A DNA stretch of 64,000 bases from the NCBI GenBank assembly GCA_027603945.1, contig JADIIU010000013.1, positions 62,001 to 126,000 of the forward strand, given 5' to 3'. How positions within the stretch are numbered: the stretch's first letter is position 1; the number at the start of each line of letters is the position of its first letter. The stretch comes from Terramyces sp. JEL0728. Lineage: Eukaryota; Chytridiomycota; Chytridiomycetes; Rhizophydiales; Terramycetaceae. Shown here piece by piece: positions 35,001-46,397 of the stretch. The notes below the pieces were generated by a model. The model did not search any database. It was given only the letters and a program-made list of their open reading frames with translations, and was not told the DNA's origin. The translations under genes and the position numbers were made by a program.

Positions 35001-35046
35001 TGAATTCCATGAATAAAAAGAAAAAAGTTTCCAACAAGTTATTGCA

Positions 35047-36672
35047 ATGACAAATTTCTTTGGATTTTTACATAGCAAACCAGAGAGCAACACACCTGCT
35101 CACCCTACCAAAAGCAATTATGAAGAAACCACTGATTTCCTGCACAAATTGGATTTAAACAAACAGCCTGAACCAGAAAAAGAGGAAGCGTCTCCTGTAA
35201 CGATACCTGGCGGATTTCCTGAAAATCACCATGAATATACTTTACATTATACTTCTAGCCCTCCTCAAAGTGACACCTTACCTTGGAAAAAAGCCGACGA
35301 TCACCTCACCACGCCATTTCAAAGCAAAATACCTACTCCAGCGCATAGCAAGCCTGCTAGTCCAGTTGCTTATGAGTCTCCATCGTGGAAACCCCCTTTA
35401 GCTACGGTGGACGTATCTCATGTTCCAGTGCTGAAGCCTGTAGCTCCAACCAAGGTAAACCCACAAAGTTCAACTGCTCAAAGCAATCTTCCATGGCTTC
35501 AGTCAGCACAAGATCGGCCAGTATCTCCAGGAATAGCTCAAGACAAACCACCGTTACCAAATAGACCAGTTACTCCAAAAGGTGATAAAAGTCCTCGTCC
35601 ATATTACGCATCGTTGGACAAAAGTGCAGAGTTGAAACCACCATCGCCAACTACGAACCGGCCACCCAGCCCCCACTATAGTATCGGGAGTAATTCGCCC
35701 AGACCTGCAAGTCCAAATTACGCTAGCTTAAATTACAATCAAAGACCTCCTAGTCCTCATTACAGCACAAGTTACAATGACTCTCGGTTAAACACTCCAC
35801 CAGCCAGTACAAGACCGTATTCGCCAACCAACATCAAGTATCATCAGACACTGCCAACCCCACCCCCAAAGGACGATATCACTACTAGAGTTGAAAGCAT
35901 CATCAGCAGAAATCAATTGCAAGCGTTCTACCCGCCAGGATCCTATGATAATTTGATCAAAAGAATTAAATCAATTAATGTTCAGGAGTTGTCGAAAGCC
36001 TTTGGAGTCCCAGAAGAAATATGCAAAGATCTATTTGCTCTTGCACTGTACGATATAGTCATTTATGCCGATGACTCTGGCTCTATGAAATTCGAAGATG
36101 ATGGCCAAAGGATTGAAACCCTAAAGACAATACTGTCCAGAGTAGCGCAAATCGGGACCTTATTTGATGACGATGGGATTTCAGTTAGATTCTTTAATGG
36201 GGATCAGTCTGCAGACAACATTACCAATGCCAGAGCGGTAGACGACTTGATTCAAAGGACTGATTTTGTTGGTATCACACCAATTGGAACTAATTTGGAA
36301 GCTAAAATATTGACTCCTATGGTTTATGAAACAGTTGCCAGGCAAGCTTTCAAAAAACCGCTGTTGGTATTTATCATTACTGATGGGGAGCCTAGCGGAG
36401 AAGATGAAGATACACTGATCAAAGTAGTTGATAACTGCCAGCAATTTTTGCAAAAGTTTGGATTGGGCCATGGAGTCGGTATCCAAGTTTCGCAAGTTGG
36501 AAATGACCATGAAGCTCAAAAGTACCTGACTATGCTGGAGGGAAACGCCAAAGATATTGTTGCTACTACCCCAAACTATGAATTATTACAAGAGAGATAT
36601 CGTGTGCAGCATATTCACCTTACTTTTGATCATTGGCTATTGCAACTTATGCTTGGTCCAATTAAATTTTAA
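35047..36672 (+). CDS. Von Willebrand factor A domain protein with Pro-rich N-terminus
   Basis: One exon, 541 aa. Residues 1-280 are low-complexity and rich in Pro, Ser and Thr with many SP sites, including repeated PPSPHY and PASPNYASL blocks. Residues ~335-520 form a VWA domain with an intact MIDAS start (ADDSGSM), the TPIGTNL segment and FIITDGEPSGE. The tail (HLTFDHWLLQLMLGPI) resembles that of fungal cytosolic VWA proteins. No signal peptide or TM segment is seen, so it is probably intracellular; partners are unknown. The promoter lies in the short interval after the small candidate gene. Confidence 0.85.
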   Translation: MTNFFGFLHSKPESNTPAHPTKSNYEETTDFLHKLDLNKQPEPEKEEASPVTIPGGFPENHHEYTLHYTSSPPQSDTLPWKKADDHLTTPFQSKIPTPAHSKPASPVAYESPSWKPPLATVDVSHVPVLKPVAPTKVNPQSSTAQSNLPWLQSAQDRPVSPGIAQDKPPLPNRPVTPKGDKSPRPYYASLDKSAELKPPSPTTNRPPSPHYSIGSNSPRPASPNYASLNYNQRPPSPHYSTSYNDSRLNTPPASTRPYSPTNIKYHQTLPTPPPKDDITTRVESIISRNQLQAFYPPGSYDNLIKRIKSINVQELSKAFGVPEEICKDLFALALYDIVIYADDSGSMKFEDDGQRIETLKTILSRVAQIGTLFDDDGISVRFFNGDQSADNITNARAVDDLIQRTDFVGITPIGTNLEAKILTPMVYETVARQAFKKPLLVFIITDGEPSGEDEDTLIKVVDNCQQFLQKFGLGHGVGIQVSQVGNDHEAQKYLTMLEGNAKDIVATTPNYELLQERYRVQHIHLTFDHWLLQLMLGPIKF

Positions 36673-37001
36673 ATAACTGTCGTGATAAAAAGATTGCATT
36701 TTTATGATATTTTATGGGCATCGGCCGGCGAATAGCTACCAAATATTTACTTGTAAATAAACACTGCACAGCGGTTTTCGTTCCTGCCACATCCAATGCC
36801 ATCTTTGAACAGCAAGAACCCAATCTTTCTGCAGTCACTGTGTGGATTCATAAATCCCTTTTGCATAGGGAGAGCGGAATTGCGAGTTAATTTTATCATG
36901 AGATCCAGTAATTTGCTGTCGTGGAGTTGAAGCAAAAATATTTACCAAACAGATAAACATTCACTGGTATTTAAATAGATGAAATCCCTAGCCAGCGCAA
37001 A
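36673..37001. other. Intergenic region with a doubtful minus-strand small ORF
   Basis: A minus-strand frame stops at 36747 and has its first ATG at 36899 (50 codons, with SDCRKIGFLLFKDGIGC-like sequence and four Cys). The composition is protein-like but I recognise no family and find no start exon upstream. Otherwise I see only the promoter of the secreted-protein gene. Confidence 0.3.
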
Positions 37002-37920
37002 ATGCAATTCATTACTGTAACTCTAGCACTTCTCCAGGCTGTAACTGCACTTCCAGGATATGCTCCACCTGCCTATAATCCACCTGCTCCAAAGCAACCA
37101 GCCTATAATCCACCTGCTCCAAAGCAACCAGCCTATAATCCACCTGCTCCAAAGCAACCAGCTTATAATCCACCTGCTCCAAAGCAACCAACCTACAACC
37201 CAGCTCACAAAACCCATTACTCATCAAACAAGCAACACAAAAAGAACCAACTCACAGTGGTCCTGACTGTCGACAACATTTGGAATATGACAATCTTTGA
37301 TGGTAAAAAGTATCACCATGAAGTTGGACCAAGAGATAACGATGGAAAAGCCAATTCTCTCGGTGCCAAAGACGGATACGCATGGGCCAACGTAGAAAGC
37401 TTTACTTACAACTTACATGGCCACGGACCATACCTGGTTGCTGTTGATGGCCAAGATTACGGTGTTATCGCTGGTTTCTTTGGCCAAGTATATATCAATG
37501 ATAAGTTGGTTACTCAGACCGGTGTAGCTGATACTAAATTCATTGCTTATGATCCTCACAAGAACGGTGCTCCAGTTGCTAATAACTGGGATCACATCCA
37601 TTACAAACCAGACAGCAAATGGGTTACCCCAGCTGCATGTAACATTGCTGCCACTTCTGACCTCAGTGGTTGGAACGGAGGTAACGTTGAAGGCCAATTC
37701 CAGAAATTGTTAAACAACCCATCACTTATCGTAAACCCTTCATGGTAATTCATTTCTTAAATGTAGGTTGCCAAACTGTGATTCCGCAGATGCACTGAAC
37801 AAGCACGTCTACTTTAGATTGGATATTCCAAAGAAACACAAGAAGGAATACAAAAAGCACGAGTACAAGGGACACAAGAGTTACGGCGGGGATGATGACA
37901 GCTGTGAAAACTACCACTAA
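37002..37920 (+). CDS. Secreted protein with proline-rich decapeptide repeats
   Basis: Exons: 37002-37744, 37767-37920 (298 aa; intron 22 nt). A signal peptide (MQFITVTLALLQAVTA) is followed by four copies of a PAYNPPAPKQ-type decapeptide and a His/Lys linker. The ~190-residue body has TVDNIWNMTIFDGK, HGPYLVAVDGQDYGVIAGFFGQVYI and conserved Trp/Cys positions, resembling beta-sandwich extracellular domains in which a bound-sugar or adhesive role is common. The C-terminus (last ~35 residues) is Lys/His-rich. Removing the intron extends the protein by 50 residues and adds two Cys. Predicted location: cell surface or exterior. The family is not identified. Confidence 0.8.
37071..37190 (+). repeat. 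Four 30-bp tandem repeats in secreted-protein gene
   Basis: Units at 37071-37100, 37101-37130, 37131-37160 and 37161-37190 are identical except for one base in the last; a diverged partial fifth unit follows. Each codes for one proline-rich decapeptide. Near-identity at synonymous sites indicates recent expansion. Confidence 0.9.
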
Positions 37921-38005
37921 TTGTGAATAAATTCCTTTGCCAAATTACTAGTCTTCTATGTGATGGATTTATCCATTTGAAATTTACTACTTGTTTGCTG
38001 AATAG

Positions 38006-39062
<1,057 letters not shown>

Positions 39063-39097
39063 ATATATTTGCTTATACTAATTATATTGTCCTCTTG

Positions 39098-39974
39098 TCA
39101 TGAGCTTATTGCTGTTTTGTCCACGGTTTTGTTTATTGCTGTTTTGTCCGCGGTTTTGTCTACAGTGTCTAGCGGCACAGGATGGGGAGGATTTTTAAAA
39201 GGTTTCTTGATCTGCGATATAACAAAACTTGTAAATTGATAGAATACAAAGGACGCCAAAGCCGAATGCACTGCCGTAATAGCAACGCATATTATTGCCA
39301 AGTAGTACTTTTGCATGGCTACATGAAAAACAATTACCATCGCTTTGTGTGCATAGGTAAGCGTAAATCCCAAAATTCAGCCAATCCAAAACCCCCATAA
39401 AGACAATCGCCACGATAGTCTTGATCAAAACTATTCTTGTCTTCCTCGAATGGTTTTTCAAGTTAGAGTATATTAGCCTCGACAGGTAGACTGCCTGGAC
39501 ATTAATATAGATAATCAGGAGCGCGCCATACAGCATGTAAGCATAATTGCATATCTACCAGTAAGGATAGCTTACATTATAGAAAATCTGAATTCCACTG
39601 AAAATATAAACGTAGTATGTCGACTCTATAAATAATGCACTTAGGCCATTCGCGTATAATCCTCTTCTGATCCACTTGGGGCTTAATCTGCTGTCCAGTC
39701 CGGGAAATAGCAATAATATATTCAAATCTACGTATCCTATTCCATAAACAATCGCATCCGCTGCACTAGCTAGAACGGCTAGTATGTATTTATTGATTGG
39801 TTCTGTAGTGAATATGAACCTTGCAACTAGCAGTGCCACGCTTAGTGTCTGTAGCGTAATGGCGAGTCTGTAAATTAACTTTTTCCTATATGGCAATCTA
39901 ATAAAATATCCGATACAAAATAGCGATATCGCTATTGATATTATTGCACAGCTGTAGGAAGTTATCTCCAACAT
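39098..39974 (-). CDS. Seven-transmembrane protein C (paralogue family)
   Basis: Exons: 39576-39974, 39338-39554, 39098-39318 (278 aa; introns 21 and 19 nt). Seven hydrophobic segments; TM3 ends YVDLNILLLFPGLDSRL, TM5 begins NYAYM and runs into YLSRLIYSNLK, and TM6 holds GVLDWLNFG. These match the same places in protein D (strongly) and in A and B (NYGYM, VIDW), so all four form one family. The tail carries a short DKTA-type repeat. It is tandem with gene D on the same strand, 36 nt downstream of that gene's stop. A CRE-like hexamer lies 20 nt upstream of the start. Confidence 0.82.
39106..39159 (-). repeat. Two 27-bp tandem repeats in tail of seven-TM gene C
   Basis: Units 39106-39132 and 39133-39159 differ by one base. 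They encode the repeated Asp-Lys-Thr-Ala block at the C-terminus of protein C. Confidence 0.8.
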
Positions 39975-39993
39975 GCTAAAGTCGTTAAAAAAA

Positions 39994-39999
39994 TGACGT
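39994..39999 (-). promoter_or_regulatory. CRE-like half-site upstream of seven-TM gene C
   Basis: TGACGT on the plus strand (ACGTCA on the coding strand) begins 20 nt before the ATG at 39974, in the 36-nt gap between genes C and D. Confidence 0.4.
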
Positions 40000-40010
40000 A
40001 TGGATTTTGT

Positions 40011-40894
40011 TTATTTTGGAGCAACGAACGTTATTACATCAGCCCCGTGTATGACATTAAGTGATATTTGGCCTTCATTCTCGTTCGTCTTGCTTTTCTT
40101 GTTCTTTGGCCGATTTTGTTTTTTGACTTGTGAAAGCGCCAAAGTCTTGAATTGAAAGAACAGAAACGAGGCGAAAACTGAATGAGTGGTTGTAATAGAT
40201 ATGCAGATATTCACATAGTAATAAATTAGCACCACTTTGGTTAGATAATCATACCGTCATCTGAGTGGTTCACGTAAAAGTAAAAGAGGAAATCCACCAA
40301 ATCCAATAAGCTCATTGCGCAGATCGCCAGTATAGTTCTTTTCAAGATCAGTGAAGTTTTCTTTGAATACCGTTTCAGATTGGTGTATATCAAGTGTGAA
40401 AGGTACAATGCCTGGAGGTTGGAATACAGCACCAAAGCAACTCCGTAAAAGTAATAAACATAATTGGAAAACTGGCGGTTAGTTTGAATTACATTGTAAA
40501 ATAAATAGATATCTGTAAATATATACGCAAAATATGTCCCCTCGATCCAGACAGCAAATAGGACTGACACGTACATTGCCCGTACAATCAATTGGGGTTT
40601 CAATCGACTGTCCAGAGAAGAAAACAATAGGAGAATGTTGAGATCGATATTGACGATGGAATAAATCACCGCATCTTCCATAAATGATAGCACTGACAAT
40701 AGATACCTTGGCCATGGCAAATTATTCATCAATGCCAATCGAGTAGCTGAAAGCACCAAATTTACGAATTGTGCCGCGATTACCAACTGGTAAATTAACC
40801 TATGTCTGTATTGCGATTGTATAAAAAACCCGATGCATATGACAGAGAGGCAGATGCTGAGGGAGATTGAAATGTTGGAAATATATTCAATCAT
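40011..40894 (-). CDS. Seven-transmembrane protein D (paralogue family)
   Basis: Exons: 40255-40894, 40011-40234 (287 aa; intron 20 nt). Start chosen at 40894 (MIEYISNIS) because it aligns with MLEITSYS of protein C; an upstream in-frame ATG at 40963 would add 23 residues. Seven membrane segments, with NIDLNILLLFSSLDSRL after TM3, YLSHLIYTNLKRYSKKT after TM5 and LLDLVDF in TM6. The single intron falls at the same place as the second intron of C (after the Ser-Asp before TM7). The cytosolic tail is Lys/Asn-rich. Function unknown; the fold suggests a receptor or sensor. Confidence 0.82.
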
Positions 40895-40908
40895 ATTTCT
40901 CGAAAAGA

Positions 40909-40914
40909 TGACGT
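40909..40914 (-). promoter_or_regulatory. CRE-like half-site upstream of seven-TM gene D
   Basis: TGACGT on the plus strand begins 15 nt upstream of the ATG at 40894. With the upstream ATG at 40963 it would be inside the reading frame, which favours the downstream start only weakly. Confidence 0.35.
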
Positions 40915-40979
40915 TTGCACTGCCTAAATGTATAAAAATTTTCATAGGAACATGGTAATGCAATTTTCATAAACTTAAT

Positions 40980-42661
40980 TTATTTTGGCGGTAGGTAAGT
41001 AGCGCAAAGTGCCACTAAAGGCTGCCCCGTCACCGTTGGTAGTGAAAGCCCGCTGTTGGATAGCTCTGCACTTCCAGCCATGTCAATATGCGTGTAAGAA
41101 ATTGGGTTTTGAGAGTCAAGCCCGTGTTTATCGATGCCAGATGCAACGGAAATAAACGCTGCAGGGAATTGATGGCCACGAGGGGTTTCGGTTGATGGTT
41201 TAGAATTGGCTTGGCATACGTCTTCACTTGAAGAGCCTGGTGCGACAAAAGAAAAGTCCTCTCTTCTTAAAGTTGATTCTTCCCATGGGTCTCCAAATTG
41301 CTCTCCAGCAATAGTGAATCGCTTGGTGACTCTACCCAACCTCGCCGGGCCATTATCTAACGACAATGTATATCCCTCCCCAACCGCAAAGTATGCATGG
41401 CCAGTGAGAGTAGCAATGGTCATGATTCTGGAGGGGGTTTTGTTGTACTCTTCAGTCAACGCACGTTCTTTGGCCAAACATACCAAATCTGCATTAGCAT
41501 TTATATTACCTGCCATAACCATCCTGCCTTCAGCATCTGTATTTCCAATAAGACAGCGAACGCCAGCTCTGCTCTTGATAACCTCGTCACTAACATAGTT
41601 GCCAGCGCCAGATGAGTTTCTAACAAATCCAAGGTCTGCAGTGACATTTATATCTGTTGGTGCGACCAAGCCAATGGTTTTCATGAATCCAGCAGCAACA
41701 GCAGCCCCACACTTGTCTCTTGACATTCCTCTCATATGCCCATCTGCTTTGATGTCTGCACCGCCAGTATCATAAGTCACACCCTTTCCTACCAAGAATA
41801 CACTATTGTTAACGAAGCTTACTTTTCTTTGACTTTGGATTGGTCTGGAGATTTATATTCCAATCTAACGATAACTGGGTAATGATCTGGAATTGCCAGT
41901 GAACATCGTGCTACTGAATGCAATAATGGAAATTCCTTCTTTAATATTTCGTGCTCTCTGATGAGAGTGATTTTAACATTTGGTACGTCTTTGAATGATT
42001 CTTGAATATATTCTGCACATTTCAACGGAGCCATTCTCTCAGGATCGCCGCCGCCAATATCTATGTTATTTCTGCGAGTACCTCTTGCAACAATCCTCCC
42101 TGCATCGACTGAATGAACCCATGACAATGCATTATCAGTCAATTGATCATTTCCATAAACCGTCAAGTTTTCAAAATGCATTTGCTTATTGATTGAAAAG
42201 TAGTGTTCTCTAACTTGAATTGGCTCATAAACCGCATACAGCAATCCCAACAGAGCGACTGCTACATAGTTCTTGTACTGTAAAGAGATATGTTCAGCGG
42301 CATATATTCCATTGAATTCCGGCTTTTGAATAATGATCAACGGTTTCTTGATTCCAGCAGCCTTGCACTTTTCCAACGCACTTGCTGCTGCATCACCGAA
42401 ACGTCTAACATCATCTGTATCTCTGTTTAACGGCCCAGTTGGTGCAATTACAATTCTTTGTCCTGGAGCGCTCTTAGAAATAACAATTGCAGTTTCTGAA
42501 CTTGCCGATTCTATCAATTTGTAATGCAGAGAGATGTCGGATACAAGATCAGATGCAAAGCCGCCGAGTGCATTCAAAGATTCCAGCGGCTTACTGCCAA
42601 TGATGACTAACGCATCGTATTGAGTGAAATCGGCCTTGTTTGTAGACTGAATTTTCATTTG
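40980..42661 (-). CDS. M17 leucyl aminopeptidase
   Basis: Exons: 41823-42661, 40980-41802 (553 aa; intron 20 nt). The catalytic domain has LVGKGVTYDTGGADIK (metal-binding Lys/Asp), MRGMSRDKCGAA, the family signature NTDAEGR (GNTDAEGRMVMA) and ATLTGHA. The N-terminal ~280 residues form the usual regulatory alpha/beta domain. Start at 42661 (MKIQSTNK) preferred over 42679, as the extra residues look like leader. The closest style is the eukaryotic cytosolic group (nematode lap-1-like) rather than the bacterial PepA type. It removes N-terminal residues from peptides in the cytosol, needing two divalent metals. Confidence 0.92.
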
Positions 42662-42801
42662 GGTGAAAAAATTGCACATGACTCAGGTGGCAAAATATTT
42701 CTCGGGCACCGAAAGCAGCAGTAGGTTAATATCTTGCAATTAAAGAGGGAATACAACAGATAATTAATTCATTCAAACGATATATTCAATGCTTTATCTA
42801 T

Positions 42802-44262
42802 CTATACTTTTCCTTTTACTTCCTTGACTGGAGCGTTTGGGTCAGAAGGAGATCCGAATAATGGATCCATTTCTTCCAACGGAACGTTTCTAGTTTCAGG
42901 AACGTAGGCAATAACAAACAATGCACCGCAAAGGGCAAAAGTACCAAAGATAAAGTAGATCTTTTCGTTGATAGCATCTCTGACATAAGGAGTCAAGAAG
43001 GAGATGATGGCGCCAGACATCCAGTTGGAGAAGGTTGCGACAGAAGTACCCTTTTCTCTTACTCTCAATGGGAAGATTTCAGATTGGTAGACCCAGACTA
43101 CTGGCCCCCAGGTGGATCCAAAGAACAAGACAAACAATTCAACACAAACGACAGCAAGAGTTCTACCAGTGTCGCTATCAACTTGGGACTTGAACAACCA
43201 GATACCAATTTGAGAAATAGCCATACCGAAGCCACCAAGAATCAAAAGGTTTCTGCGACCAAACTTTTCTACTGCATACATACCAGGGAAGGTGGAAACC
43301 ATATTGACAAAGTTGTGGATGATAGGGAAGGTAGTATTGGCAAAGTCGGCAGAAGTACCAAGAGCAGTGAGCAGGGAAGAAACATAGTAGAAGAAAACAT
43401 TGATACCAGAAGCTTGTTGGAAGAATTGCAATACAACACCAATAACAACACGGATAAAGATGCCCTTAGTGAGCAATTCACCCCATGAAGCGCTACCCAA
43501 ACCCTTTTCGAATTTGACGTTTTCAAAGATTTCTTCGTATTCAGCTTTCAAAGCAGAATCGCCAGCTGGAACACCGCGAAGCTTAACAAGAATATCGATT
43601 GTTTCGTTGTTTCTTTCTTGAGAAGCTAACCAACGTGGGGATTCAGGCATGTAGGTCATGATAATAATCAAAAGCACAGCTGGGATCATTTGCATACCAA
43701 TGGCCATTCTCCATTCAATGTTGTCCAGGTTGGCATCACCGTAGGATTTAATAATAATAGTGTTGATGATTGAAGCAACCAAAATACCGATGGTAATCAT
43801 AAGTTGTTGAATAGCAATCATGGTGCCTCTGACATTAGTAGCTGCGGTTTCTGCAATGTACAATGGAACAACAGCGGAAGATACACCAATACCCATACCA
43901 CCGATGAATCTGGCAGCTACAAAGAACCAGAAAGCGAAAGAGAACGTTTGAGCGGTAGCACCAAACAAGAAGAAACATCCAGACAAAATAATAGTCTTTT
44001 TACGACCCCAAACAGAAGCAAAGTAAGATACAAACAATGCGCCAATAGCACAACCAAACGTAAAGGAGAAAGTAGTGAAAGATTCGTTGGAGCTGTGGGA
44101 AGCATAGTCGACATAAGTACCAGTGCCGTCGACATAGCCAAATCCAAAGTAAGATTTGAAGGATTGCATGCCTAATACTTGTCCGATAACACCAATTTCA
44201 TACCCAAAGAGCAGACCACCAATGGCTGCGGCGAAAGCTACAATAATACCGTAGTTTGTCAT
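42802..44262 (-). CDS. MFS hexose transporter
   Basis: One exon, 486 aa, twelve TM segments. Sugar-porter signatures are all present: GGLLFGYEIGVIG in TM1, GRKK in the loop after TM2, RFIGGMGIGVSSAVVPLYIAE, PESPRWL before the central loop, QQASGINVFFYY in TM7, GRR in the 8-9 loop and PETRNVPLEEMD at the end. Predicted plasma-membrane glucose/hexose-proton symporter or facilitator. The nucleotide composition at third positions (many AAG, GTT, ACC-type codons) looks more biased than in neighbours, as expected for high expression. The long upstream region (44263-45064) holds regulatory sites. Confidence 0.95.
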   Translation of the reverse strand: MTNYGIIVAFAAAIGGLLFGYEIGVIGQVLGMQSFKSYFGFGYVDGTGTYVDYASHSSNESFTTFSFTFGCAIGALFVSYFASVWGRKKTIILSGCFFLFGATAQTFSFAFWFFVAARFIGGMGIGVSSAVVPLYIAETAATNVRGTMIAIQQLMITIGILVASIINTIIIKSYGDANLDNIEWRMAIGMQMIPAVLLIIIMTYMPESPRWLASQERNNETIDILVKLRGVPAGDSALKAEYEEIFENVKFEKGLGSASWGELLTKGIFIRVVIGVVLQFFQQASGINVFFYYVSSLLTALGTSADFANTTFPIIHNFVNMVSTFPGMYAVEKFGRRNLLILGGFGMAISQIGIWLFKSQVDSDTGRTLAVVCVELFVLFFGSTWGPVVWVYQSEIFPLRVREKGTSVATFSNWMSGAIISFLTPYVRDAINEKIYFIFGTFALCGALFVIAYVPETRNVPLEEMDPLFGSPSDPNAPVKEVKGKV

Positions 44263-45064
44263 TTTGTTGTAGATGAATTTTGATTTGATATTTATATGGA
44301 AACTTGAGTGGTCTCATGATCCTTAAAAATTTGTGTGACGACAATTCGTTATTAATGATCTGGTCGTCGCCTGACCCTGAACCAACTTGAAAAATCCATT
44401 TTCATTCTATTTGGCTTGCAGAAAATTAGTAAAACGTCACACGGATATAGGGTTTATAATCCTCTCTAATTCCAGTCTTTTCCCAATCCTTCTGGCTATT
44501 TTTAACGGTTTTTTTTCTATTTTTAGTCTGTGACGTCCAAAAGTGGGAATTGGGTGGCACAGTTGTTCTGCCTAAATAGAAAAAAGCCCATATCCCCAAA
44601 TGGAAAGTAGTTGAGGTAAACGAATAGAGCTTGAGCTGAAGACAGAAGAAACAAAGAAGAAACTCTTTCTAAACAGTTTTTGTCTCATCAGCATTCAAAA
44701 AGCTCTTCCTTGCAATTAACAGCGAAATGAAAAACAGGTGGCGCCCACTAATCAATGCCCTGAAAAAGCACACTAAAGAAATCCGAAAAAGTCGAGCCTC
44801 TTTCAGCTGCTTTTTTTCTCGGAGTTCTTTAGTGTGCTTTTTAACAGCCTTTGCAGTTCCCTATTGATCATCCCCTCAAGAAATACACTCCGAATTGAAA
44901 ATTGTGATCGTTACAAAATCCCCTTTAGATGCCGTAATAGTGTGCGTTTGATACCAATCATATGCTCTCAGGCTTAATCTTATTGGCAGAACGCTGCCAT
45001 TTACTGCGGAATCTGTCCATGCGTCAATTAAGATATATTTGGAAATATTATGTACAAACTGCAG
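44263..45064. other. Long upstream region of hexose transporter
   Basis: No gene seen; an apparent plus-strand frame at 44962-45186 overlaps the next gene and is not convincing. It contains ACGTCA at 44434-44439, TGACGT at 44531-44536 and a strong inverted repeat at 44763-44842. Confidence 0.45.
44763..44842. repeat. 80-nt inverted repeat (hairpin)
   Basis: An 18-bp perfect arm (44763-44780, AAAAAGCACACTAAAGAA) pairs with 44825-44842. After one mismatch the stem continues for 5 more bp (44782-44786 with 44819-44823), then a mismatch and 3 A-T pairs, leaving a loop of about 24 nt. It lies outside all coding regions, between the hexose transporter and the gene ending at 45065. It could be a cruciform, an RNA hairpin (possible Dicer substrate) or a small palindromic element remnant. 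Confidence 0.75.
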
Positions 45065-46294
45065 CTAGTATTTTATTTTTCGCAGAATTTCCGTTTCTTT
45101 TTTTTCATAGTCAACAAAAACCCTGGAATCACCAAAATGCATTTCAGCGTAGTGTAAATCCAATCCCCGTACTAGATCCAGAGTAGTTTTTTCAAATTTG
45201 TTCAGTTCAACGCGGATTTCATTTTGATCATCTTTTTGGCTTTGGATCATATTGACAATTCTCTTTTTTGTAGGCAGTGAAAATGGATAAGCATTCAAAA
45301 ACAGCACCAACTGAACTGCTACTGGGTCATGGGATGAAAAATCCTTGGTAATGTGTTCGTACTCCCTTGACAAGACAGCCTCCCCTACATCCCTAATGAT
45401 TTGCAATGGTTGCTGTAAATATACTTCAAATACACTTGCATCTTTGTTTTCCAAGTAGTCGCCAATCAATCTAGCGAAATCGACATTCTCATTTACCTAT
45501 ATCAATTGTCAATTACATTAACCTTCATTCCTTGTTCTAGCTGGATGAATATCGCATTAATTGCATCAACTAGTTGCATTTCACTCCGCAACCCAAGCAG
45601 AAACAACCAGAAATAATCCACAAAATCCAGATTAGTGTGCTCCAACTTCTTTTTTGATTTATAAACACCAGCAGTCTTGATTTCTAGTCACATAAAACTT
45701 ACCGGTAATAAAATCATCGATAGTTTTACCATCCGTAGTCATAAATTCATCTTCATATTCCTCGAAATAATACGGGAATGTTAGGGAAGTACAGTAATCG
45801 ATTTGTTCCTGCAAGTCCTCGTTAGACGGTATACCGTATAGCACCAGTATTATGGATTCAAGAATTTCCTTTTCTACTGTCTGAATAAATATGTTGTCCT
45901 GCAGTTGATACTGTCTGATCACAGTTGGATCAAAGTCTGCCTTGATCATTGTTTTTATTTTATCCATGTCGTCAACTAAATCTTGCCTCTTGACAGTAAT
46001 AATTTCATTTTGTAATCCAAGTCGAAATCCAATTTTCGTTTCTCCGGCAAATAGAAAAGTGTAGTTTGATTCCAACTCAAAGCAGCTTTGATAAAGCAAT
46101 CTCATTAATTACTGCTAATACCTTGCTTCATGGTCTGAAATCAAATCGAATGAATCCTGATCTCTGATATTCCTGGCAAACAGCACCACCTCTTTCAAAT
46201 TGTATTTCTTGTATTCGCTGATGTACAACAAATCCACTCCGTTGTATGAGCTCTTGTTTATTGAATCTGCAATTGCTCGCTCCAGGATACTCAT
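45065..46294 (-). CDS. Conserved-looking protein of unknown function
   Basis: Exons: 46122-46294, 45703-46100, 45517-45683, 45065-45496 (389 aa; introns 21, 19, 20 nt). All four exons join in phase to one long frame, so the gene is real, but I cannot assign a family. Predicted mostly helical and cytosolic, without signal peptide or TM segment. Notable parts are an acidic stretch (FEEYEDEFMTTDG), a hydrophobic-aromatic FVDYFWLFLLGLRSE segment and a charged C-terminus. It is divergent from the JmjC gene with 103 bp between start codons, so the two may share a promoter. Confidence 0.75.
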
Positions 46295-46397
46295 TCAGAT
46301 TGCTCCAATACAAAAAAAGTGTCCGAGTGAACTTGCCGCATTAAATAAGTACCAACTGGCTATTCCCACCCCAGAATTTACTGTTGGGCAGTTTTGG

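Noticed and set aside
36747..36935. 62-codon minus-strand ORF with four Cys
   Set aside because: No ATG at its 5' end and no family match; kept only as a note in the intergenic entry.
37071..37190. Possible CRISPR-like array
   Set aside because: The units are contiguous without spacers and code for a proline-rich peptide repeat.
37012..37227. Long minus-strand ORFs across the proline repeat
   Set aside because: Shadow frames created by the 30-bp tandem repeat of the real plus-strand gene.
43084..44175. Plus-strand ORFs inside the hexose transporter
   Set aside because: Antisense shadows of a strongly codon-biased gene; no domain.
44763..44842. Bacterial-type terminator reading of the hairpin
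   Set aside because: The context is eukaryotic with spliced genes; T-runs near the stem are common in this DNA.
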